Made by a program: the position numbers and the translations under genes
NCBI GenBank assembly: GCA_003175915.1
Contig: PSRH01000045.1
Span: 1-8,330 of the forward strand
DNA: 8,330 nucleotides
Source of the DNA: Candidatus Melainabacteria bacterium
Lineage (GTDB): Bacteria > Cyanobacteriota > Vampirovibrionia > Obscuribacterales > Obscuribacteraceae
Direction of reading: 5' to 3'
The notes under the pieces: model-generated
The model's input: only the letters and a program-made list of their open reading frames with translations
Databases searched by the model: none
What the model was told of the DNA's origin: nothing
Shown here: in pieces, positions 1-5,895 of the stretch
How positions within the stretch are numbered: the first letter of the stretch is position 1
Layout: every line of letters starts with the position of its first letter

Positions 1-422
1 GCATCGAGTCCACTGGCCTGATTGCTTTCTTCCTTGCACGTAGTCCAATTTAGGTCTGCTATTTCGCCGTCTTTCTTCGCCACAAGACAGACCATACGAA
101 TATTCGCTACTTCCAGGAAGTGCCGTTGTACCTCACTGTCGAACAGGTCTAATGATGCAGCCGCAGTATCCGCGATGTTTCTTGAAATGGGAGACAACAT
201 GTATACAAGCGGTTTGGTAGGTGTCGTCCACCAGGGTAACTTTGAGTTGTGTCGTTGGCAGAGCAAATAGTCGAGGTAGAAAAGTTTTCTCAAGCGATCG
301 CGGATCAAAACCGGCTTGTCTTCGCCGGAAATAAACCAGGCGATATGCTTTTCCAGGAGCACCTGATGCTCACTAATGAGCCTGAAGATTAGATGATCTC
401 GCTCGTTTAGCTGGATTGCCAT
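1..422 (-). CDS. Replication-relaxation-like winged-helix protein (N-terminal part, runs off left edge)
   Basis: The reading frame opens at ATG 422-420 and stays open for 140 codons to the window edge, so the C-terminal part is missing. A GAGG Shine-Dalgarno site at 435-432 lies 9 nt upstream of the ATG. The first ~85 residues fit a winged-helix domain: LNERDHLIFRLI at 5-16 as the first helix, a helical segment with IRDRLRKLFYLDYL at 40-53, and PLVYMLSP at 71-78 as the wing. A stretch around 98-111 has the spacing HxLxVxNxR (H101, L103, V105, N107, R109). In my recollection this order is typical of the Replic_Relax family, found on plasmids and conjugative elements and thought to act on DNA or in relaxosomes. 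No signal peptide is seen, so it should be cytoplasmic. It is the last visible gene of the minus-strand block, 35 bp after the preceding stop. The family call is by eye; an unrelated winged-helix regulator remains possible. Confidence 0.62.
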   Translation of the reverse strand, partial: MAIQLNERDHLIFRLISEHQVLLEKHIAWFISGEDKPVLIRDRLRKLFYLDYLLCQRHNSKLPWWTTPTKPLVYMLSPISRNIADTAAASLDLFDSEVQRHFLEVANIRMVCLVAKKDGEIADLNWTTCKEESNQASGLD

Positions 423-457
423 TTAATTGGTCCTCAGGTGGTAGAAAATGCCTTCGC

Positions 458-1156
458 TCATTTTGATGCCTGGTGCAGGTTTTGGGGAAGTTTGTCATCT
501 GTTTGATCGCTGTTATGCGCGACTTTGTAGCGTTTGCGCAGATCACGATCCATGGCAATTAGATTGGGCAATGTTGAGGAAAGGTTTTCTGACCTACTCT
601 TTACCTGCTCTAATTGACGCTGGAGTTCTTCTATAGTGTTGGCTGGAGTACGCGGGCGAATCATGTCGTCAAATACGAGGGCCGCATCATGGTACCAATC
701 GATCGTCAGGTCTCTGTATTCTTTGAGATCCGACAACTGCGATGGTATCGGTATCTGCTTCAGCGACTTGGCGAGTTGGGTATAGTTCCGGGAAATTTTG
801 CTTGCCGTAGCCGTCCACTGTTTGACGCGTTCTTCCTCTTGCATTAATGGCCGATTGAGAATTACTCGGTCTGCAGGGGAAGGACGATATTGGGCGACGA
901 GCTTGTCAAACTGTCTAAACCATTGTGCGGCGGTTGCTGCATCCGTGTTCACCTGCACTTTTGCCGGATTTTGTGAAGCTGTGGCTGCCGATTGCGGCGC
1001 ACTGCCGGCCGAATTAATCGAGAACCAATCTGCACCTCTCGGAGTCGCTTGTACTGATGTACAGGTCAGGAATGCCATGGCAATAACCTGACAGACAATC
1101 AGGTTAAATTGTCGTTTTTGTTTTGTAGCGTCACTTTTTAGAATGTTTTGTCTCAT
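458..1156 (-). CDS. Exported small helical protein of unknown function
   Basis: This 232-residue protein starts at ATG 1156, only 2 nt after the stop of the preceding gene, behind a very strong ribosome binding site. Residues 1-37 look like a long signal peptide: a basic N-region (K7, K12, K14, R15), a hydrophobic core FNLIVCQVIAMAFL at 17-30, and a signal-peptidase-I type VQA site at 35-37. The mature protein begins with an Ala/Ser/Gln-rich linker to about residue 75. The rest (about 76-212) is charged and mostly helix-forming, with a likely coiled coil at 173-193 (IEELQRQLEQVKSRSENL). No catalytic motif, cysteine pair or lipobox is visible, so it is probably a soluble periplasmic or secreted protein. 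I do not recognise the family. Tight coupling to the two-helix membrane protein upstream suggests the two act together outside the cytoplasm. Confidence 0.85.
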   Translation of the reverse strand: MRQNILKSDATKQKRQFNLIVCQVIAMAFLTCTSVQATPRGADWFSINSAGSAPQSAATASQNPAKVQVNTDAATAAQWFRQFDKLVAQYRPSPADRVILNRPLMQEEERVKQWTATASKISRNYTQLAKSLKQIPIPSQLSDLKEYRDLTIDWYHDAALVFDDMIRPRTPANTIEELQRQLEQVKSRSENLSSTLPNLIAMDRDLRKRYKVAHNSDQTDDKLPQNLHQASK

Positions 1157-1158
1157 GA

Positions 1159-2079
1159 TTACCTCCCCGAAAGTGGCTGAACTTTAAGCCCAGACCTGGG
1201 GGTGGAAGGGCCGGTGGTTGTGGGTACTTTCGGCGTATCAGCGACCGGTCGGAATTTATCATTGACCAAACCGTTAAGAGGCAGATGCCTTGTAATCACG
1301 GTTCTGTCGATGGTGCCGTTCTTCAGAACGGCATTGATCATCATAATTCTGTAGATTGTGTAGCCCATGAGAAGCAGGACCAGACCGGCAGCAGCGGCGA
1401 TCACCCTGTTGCCGCCGTGAGCTTGTCCAGTAGTGATTGAAAAGGCGGCGAATGCTACATAGATTGTGGCAGCAACCAGACCAATGATGACGACCATACG
1501 AGCCAGAGTCTTGGCGGCCGGGATCGGTCCCTTGTATATGTAGAGAGCATCGTCACCGGTTCGACGGAGAGCTGCCCACTGTTGAGCATTGGGATCTTTG
1601 TTGATCTCTTTCTGCCCTTTATTGTTGATAACGGACAGACCGAGAGTGGTATCGCTAGCCGAAGGTGCCAACACCGATTGAATCAATTCCAGCTGATGTT
1701 TGCTGGCGTCAGCTTCAATTGTCCTTTGTCCGGAAAGCATGTTGATGCCTAAGATTCCGTCGATATCACCGATTTGTTCGCTGGTTAAGGTAGAGGGCCG
1801 GATTGTCAGAACCATGAATCTTTTCGGCAGTGAATCGGTGTTTTCTCTGAAAGTGGAGTAAACAAAAACCGTCGTGCGTTCAGGATTAATGATAGTGGGG
1901 ACTGATTGTTCATGAAGTAGAGAAGGTGTCAGGCTGGAGGGCGACACGTTGCTACCCGATAGCAGCGGTTTGGCAAATTGTGCGTGAGCACTCATCTGAA
2001 AGCATACGCACATGAGCAAAGCGAGTGAAAATTGGCTTGCTGCTCTCTTGATTTGCCTTGTGTTTACTTCGTATCTCAT
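1159..2079 (-). CDS. Exported or membrane protein with two C-terminal hydrophobic helices, unknown function
   Basis: I chose ATG 2079 (306 residues) over an upstream TTG at 2109. The ATG has AAGG 10 nt upstream (2093-2090) and places a standard signal peptide at the N-terminus: basic region to K11/R12, hydrophobic core FSLALLMCVCF, and cleavage after SAHA at residue 33. A soluble region of about 155 residues follows, with predicted strands (TTVFVYSTF, RFMVLTIRP) and no known motif. Then come two hydrophobic helices, about 193-216 (MVVIIGLVAATIYVAFAAF) and 225-247 (VIAAAAGLVLLLMGYTIY), separated by a short glycine-rich polar loop (TTGQAHGGNR). The tail is rich in Pro/Thr/Ser. A signal peptide plus a tight two-helix hairpin recalls VirB2/TrbC pilin-like subunits of type IV secretion systems, but the extra soluble domain is atypical and the likeness is weak. 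The start lies 22 bp after the rpoB-like stop, so the genes are probably co-transcribed. Confidence 0.8.
   Translation of the reverse strand: MRYEVNTRQIKRAASQFSLALLMCVCFQMSAHAQFAKPLLSGSNVSPSSLTPSLLHEQSVPTIINPERTTVFVYSTFRENTDSLPKRFMVLTIRPSTLTSEQIGDIDGILGINMLSGQRTIEADASKHQLELIQSVLAPSASDTTLGLSVINNKGQKEINKDPNAQQWAALRRTGDDALYIYKGPIPAAKTLARMVVIIGLVAATIYVAFAAFSITTGQAHGGNRVIAAAAGLVLLLMGYTIYRIMMINAVLKNGTIDRTVITRHLPLNGLVNDKFRPVADTPKVPTTTGPSTPRSGLKVQPLSGR
1162..1168 (-). promoter_or_regulatory. Strong Shine-Dalgarno site across the stop region of the upstream gene
   Basis: Read on the minus strand, GGGGAGG ends 5 nt before ATG 1156. It lies in the last codons of the upstream gene, whose TAA stop (1161-1159) falls inside the spacer. 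It is the best ribosome binding site in the window. It fixes the start of the 232-residue protein and implies translational coupling with its neighbour. Confidence 0.85.
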
Positions 2080-2101
2080 CGCTATGGAACCTTGAGGATC
2101 T

Positions 2102-5100
2102 TCAGTCAAGACTATCTAAATCGCTAGATGTTGCACTGGTCGCGTGCTCATCCTCGCTTGCACTTGAAGCAGATTTGGCAGCGGCAGCTACCGGCTTGGC
2201 GCGGTCGGCAATATCACGCTGCAGATTGATCAATTCTTCGGCCAGTGTTTGCAATTCACTGAGGGAAGGGAAGTCTAAGAGGAAAGGATTTTTTTCGATT
2301 TGTTTGGTTTCCTGGACTGCGGCAATATCAGCAGGGTGAGAGGGTAGTTCATCGCCATTGGACCCTTCCAAATTTGCTGGCGGTTCAGCAAGAACCGATT
2401 GCGTTTCTTGTTCGATAAAGTTATTGACCAGTTGTGCTGATTCATCTTCCGTTTCGTCGATATCATCGATCAACGGCTCTTCCGACATTTCAAGGCGTGG
2501 CCTCAGTCCGTGCTTGCCGTTTGTCACCGAAGTAATCACAGGTGTTATCGGTGCTTTCACTACCGGCACATAATCACCGGCAGGAATTTCCAGAATCTTG
2601 ACGCCGTCGCTTTCCAGTTTGTCGACGGAAGAAACCATGTATTCTTCTTCGAGTGATTGTGGTGCCGGCGTGCTGCAGCTCTTCTCCGGTATTGGTTCGA
2701 AGGTGTCGACGATTTTACCGAGGGTAACTTCCATGCCCAACCCGCGAATCTCACAGCAAAGCCCGTCGAAGGCGGCGGTACGTCCCGGTGGAGAGATATT
2801 GTTCCCCTGGACGATGTCGGCGTATGATTGATGGCGGCCCTGAATATCATCAGCTTTAATGGTCATCATTTCGTTGAGCATGTGACCGCATCCGTAGGCC
2901 TGAATGGCCCAAACTTCCATTTCACCCATGCGTTGTCCGCCGTGGTTGGCCTTGCCACCGACCGGTTGCTGAGTGACGGCTGCGTAAGGTCCACCTAGTC
3001 CTGAGCGAGCGTTGATCTTATGCAGTACTAGCTGATTGAGTTTGAGCATGTACTGGCGGCCTACCAGTACCGGTTTGTCAAAGGGCTCGCCTGTGCGGCC
3101 GTCGTATAGCATTGCTTTGCCGTTTTCTTCAATCCACTCATAACCTGGTGTCTTGCGCACTTCTTTGAGGGCATCGTTTACCAGGTTGTAAGAGGCGTCC
3201 GGAGATAATGACTCATCAAATTGATGAATACGATAATAACGGTTGAGAATGCTCGCATATAGTCCGAGCTGAGTGTCGAACACTTGTCCGACGTTCATGC
3301 GGCTTGGTACACCGAGAGGATTGAGGACAAGATCGACCGGTGTTCCATCCGGCAAATAAGGCATGTCTTCATCAGGAACGATGATCGAGACTATGCCCTT
3401 ATTGCCGTGCCTGCCAGCCAATTTGTCTCCCACTTCCAGCGGGCAAAGCTTGGCCATCAAAACTTCAATTTCGCAGATGACGCCGGCTTTCAATTCCGGG
3501 GTCGTTTCCGGTGTAAAGATCCTTATGTCGATGACTCTGCCCCCAAATCCGTGCGGTACGCGCAGACTTGTGTCGGCCATCTCTTCGGCGACTTTGCCAA
3601 ATACTGCCTGGAGCAGCTCTTCTTCCGCACTGAGCGAACGCTGTTCCTTGGGCGATAGTTTAGCCACCAGAATATCACCAGGTTTTACGTAGCTACCGAT
3701 CTTGGCGATTCCCCGTTCATCTAGATGTTCGAGGTCCTTGCTAGCGACGTTGGGTAATTCGGGGGTGAGAATCTCAGGACCGCGCAAGGTTTGGTGTACG
3801 CCAATCGAGTGTTTTTCGATCTCAATGTGACTGAGCTTGTGTGCCTTAACCAATCCTTCTCTGACAACGATAGCGTCCTCGAAGTTATAGCCTCGCCATG
3901 GTACGAAGGCAACCAGCAAGTTGCGACCTAATGCTAATTCGCCGCTGTCGATTGCCGGACCGTCGGCAATGATTTGACCAGCTTCAACCCGCTGCCCAAC
4001 GGTAACCGCGGGACGCTGGTCGAGAACCGTATTTTGGTTTGTGCGATCAAAACGGATGAGCGGATAAGCGCGCTCCTCCCCGGAAGCCTGGGTGATGATA
4101 ATTTCGTTGCCTGTTACTTTGGTGACTGTGCCGGCTCGTCTGGCCACGACCGAATGGCCTGAAGAACGTGCCACCACTTTTTCCATTCCGGTACCAACCC
4201 GCGGTCTTTCCGGACGGATGAGAGGCAAAGTTTGCCGCATCATACCACCGCCCATCAGAGCACGATTAGCGTCATCATGTTCCAGGAAGGGAATCAGTCC
4301 CGAGCCGACGGAAACGAATCCTTGAGGGGCGATGCCGATCAGGTCAATTTCCTCAGGAGAAACCCGCAGGAAAACTTCACCGCGACGGGCGGTTACGATC
4401 GGTCCTAAAATCTTGCCGTTGTCTACTTTCGTGTCCGGTGGGGCGAGTGTGTAGCGCTTGTCGTCGGCTGGACCAATGTATATGACTTCATCGGTGATCA
4501 CACCCTCTACCACTTTGCGGTAGGGTACGGTCATGAAACCATCATCGTCGATCCGGCAGTAAGTAGCTAAGTAGGAGACCATACCGCAGTTTTTGCCTTC
4601 GGGAGATTCGACCAGGCAAACGCGGCCGATTTGGCTGGGATGAACATCCCGCATCTCTACTGGTGCGGCGTTGGGGTCGATTCCACCTGGGCCAAAGGCA
4701 GTGATCCGGCGGCGGTGAGATAGTTCAGAAAGGGGGTTCTGCTGGTCGACGTATTGGACGAGGGGATTGCCTGAGAAGAATTTGCTGATGGCATTGGCAA
4801 ATGGTCTTGTGTCAATTAAGTCATTGGGGCTGCCAATCTCTTCGTCTTCGTTAAGTTCAAGACGCGTGCGCATCGAGCGTGCCATCTGAGCCAGGGCTGG
4901 TCTTACTGCTCTGGTGAGCACTTCACCAACACCGCGCAAATGACGATTCTCCAGGCTGTCGATGTTATCGACGTCGCCTAGCCCGAGGGGAATACCGAGT
5001 ATGTACTCGACTGCAGCTAGAACGTCGTTGGCGGTCAGTTGCAGTGCGCTTTCTTCGATTCCTAGTTTAGCGTTGACCCGCTGGCGACCAAGTGCACCGA

Positions 5101-5881
5101 GCGAGTAGCGACGTTTATCCGTCAATTCTTTGAGTGCTGTTACGCCACCACTTACACCACCACTACCATCTGGTTTCCAGGCTCTGCCAACAACAGCTAG
5201 TGCTTCGTTTTGTGAAATCTGGCGGAGCTCTATGCGATTGCGCTCAAGTGCTGAGCCGATTCTTCTTTGCAGGGTTTGCAAATCAATACCCATGGCTATG
5301 AGGACGCTGGTGGCGGCCACCCAGCCACGCTTGGGCAACTTTATCCGGCATTTTGCCTTGCTGGTTCTACTGGAACCTGGATCTAGCTCCAATTCAATTG
5401 TTAGTGGTGCTCCCTGTTCTGCCAACAAAAGTGCTTTGAAGCTTGTCGGGTTGGCTGATTGAAAATAAATCCCCGGTGCTCGCACCAATTGACCAAGGAC
5501 AACTCGTTCCGTGCCATTGATCACAAAGGTACCGCGGTCGGTAATCACCGGTACGTCCGCTACATAGCAAACCGACTTTCTCAACTCGCCCGTGTGGGTA
5601 TCGCGCAACCATGCTTCCATAAGCATGCGGCGAGCGTGAGTCATGTTGGTGCGGCGGGCTGCTTCAGAGGTGGTCGGGTAACCGGAATCCGGAGCATAGT
5701 CCTCGAAGCGCCAGTGCGCCTTGCCGTCCTGTCCGATAAAAGAGAGCTCGAACCTGGTGCTGAATTCGCTTGCCACTGGTGAGATTTCGGAAAAGAGGCT
5801 GCCAATGGTTTCTTCCAGGAAACGCCGGTAGGAGCGCCTGGGAAATTCAGCCAAGTCTGGTGCTTGGAAGGAAGAACTCAC
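2102..5881 (-). CDS. rpoB: Divergent DNA-directed RNA polymerase beta subunit
   Basis: This 1259-residue protein covers the whole bacterial beta core, which with beta' forms the RNA polymerase active centre. Visible blocks are: N-terminal lobe DRGTFVINGTERVV (115-128); rifampicin cluster I with VDQQNPLSELSHRRR (378-392); PEG motif (427-429); HDDANRALMG (535-544); GYNFEDA (664-670) with the acidic pair E668/D669; GDKLAGRHGNKG (818-829) with lysines K820 and K828, equivalent to E. coli K1065 and K1073; NPLGVPSRMNVGQ (854-866); and GGQRMGEMEVWA (981-992). The catalytic set is therefore intact and the protein is probably functional. The large E. coli insertions are absent, as in cyanobacteria. 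Oddities include loss of nearly invariant residues in fork loop 2, the rifampicin pocket and the segment before K820, and a C-terminal extension from about 1065. The start is GTG at 5881, with GAGG 10 nt upstream and overlapping the TPR gene stop. No rpoC follows, so it is probably a second, specialised beta subunit. A displaced sole rpoB is the alternative. Confidence 0.97.
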   Translation of the reverse strand: MSSSFQAPDLAEFPRRSYRRFLEETIGSLFSEISPVASEFSTRFELSFIGQDGKAHWRFEDYAPDSGYPTTSEAARRTNMTHARRMLMEAWLRDTHTGELRKSVCYVADVPVITDRGTFVINGTERVVLGQLVRAPGIYFQSANPTSFKALLLAEQGAPLTIELELDPGSSRTSKAKCRIKLPKRGWVAATSVLIAMGIDLQTLQRRIGSALERNRIELRQISQNEALAVVGRAWKPDGSGGVSGGVTALKELTDKRRYSLGALGRQRVNAKLGIEESALQLTANDVLAAVEYILGIPLGLGDVDNIDSLENRHLRGVGEVLTRAVRPALAQMARSMRTRLELNEDEEIGSPNDLIDTRPFANAISKFFSGNPLVQYVDQQNPLSELSHRRRITAFGPGGIDPNAAPVEMRDVHPSQIGRVCLVESPEGKNCGMVSYLATYCRIDDDGFMTVPYRKVVEGVITDEVIYIGPADDKRYTLAPPDTKVDNGKILGPIVTARRGEVFLRVSPEEIDLIGIAPQGFVSVGSGLIPFLEHDDANRALMGGGMMRQTLPLIRPERPRVGTGMEKVVARSSGHSVVARRAGTVTKVTGNEIIITQASGEERAYPLIRFDRTNQNTVLDQRPAVTVGQRVEAGQIIADGPAIDSGELALGRNLLVAFVPWRGYNFEDAIVVREGLVKAHKLSHIEIEKHSIGVHQTLRGPEILTPELPNVASKDLEHLDERGIAKIGSYVKPGDILVAKLSPKEQRSLSAEEELLQAVFGKVAEEMADTSLRVPHGFGGRVIDIRIFTPETTPELKAGVICEIEVLMAKLCPLEVGDKLAGRHGNKGIVSIIVPDEDMPYLPDGTPVDLVLNPLGVPSRMNVGQVFDTQLGLYASILNRYYRIHQFDESLSPDASYNLVNDALKEVRKTPGYEWIEENGKAMLYDGRTGEPFDKPVLVGRQYMLKLNQLVLHKINARSGLGGPYAAVTQQPVGGKANHGGQRMGEMEVWAIQAYGCGHMLNEMMTIKADDIQGRHQSYADIVQGNNISPPGRTAAFDGLCCEIRGLGMEVTLGKIVDTFEPIPEKSCSTPAPQSLEEEYMVSSVDKLESDGVKILEIPAGDYVPVVKAPITPVITSVTNGKHGLRPRLEMSEEPLIDDIDETEDESAQLVNNFIEQETQSVLAEPPANLEGSNGDELPSHPADIAAVQETKQIEKNPFLLDFPSLSELQTLAEELINLQRDIADRAKPVAAAAKSASSASEDEHATSATSSDLDSLD

Positions 5882-5895
5882 TTCTTTGTTGCCTC
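5878..5895 (-). promoter_or_regulatory. GTGA stop/start overlap with Shine-Dalgarno site for the rpoB-like gene
   Basis: On the minus strand GTGA at 5881-5878 contains both the GTG start of the beta subunit and the TGA stop of the TPR gene. GAGG at 5895-5892 lies 10 nt upstream of the GTG, inside the TPR coding region. The arrangement supports GTG as the start, because the encoded N-terminus lines up with cyanobacterial RpoB starts. It implies reinitiation-coupled translation. Confidence 0.8.

Noticed and set aside
22..270. Plus-strand open frame of 82 codons
   Set aside because: It lies antisense to the edge gene on the minus strand, which has a ribosome site, a continuous frame and a recognisable domain layout; this frame has none of these.
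2080..2109. TTG at 2109 as start of the two-helix protein (316 residues, overlapping the rpoB-like stop by 8 nt)
   Set aside because: No Shine-Dalgarno site precedes the TTG, and it would put ten polar residues before a signal peptide that starts cleanly at ATG 2079, which has AAGG 10 nt upstream.
3284..3692. Two plus-strand open frames of over 100 codons inside the beta-subunit gene
   Set aside because: They are antisense to highly conserved RpoB motifs (GDKLAGRHGNKG, NPLGVPSRMNVGQ), which explains their open frames; no independent coding sign is present.
2102..5881. Fragmented or decaying rpoB pseudogene
   Set aside because: The frame is uninterrupted for 1259 codons, all core blocks appear in order, and the catalytic acidic pair and lysines are intact, so divergence is selective, not degenerative.
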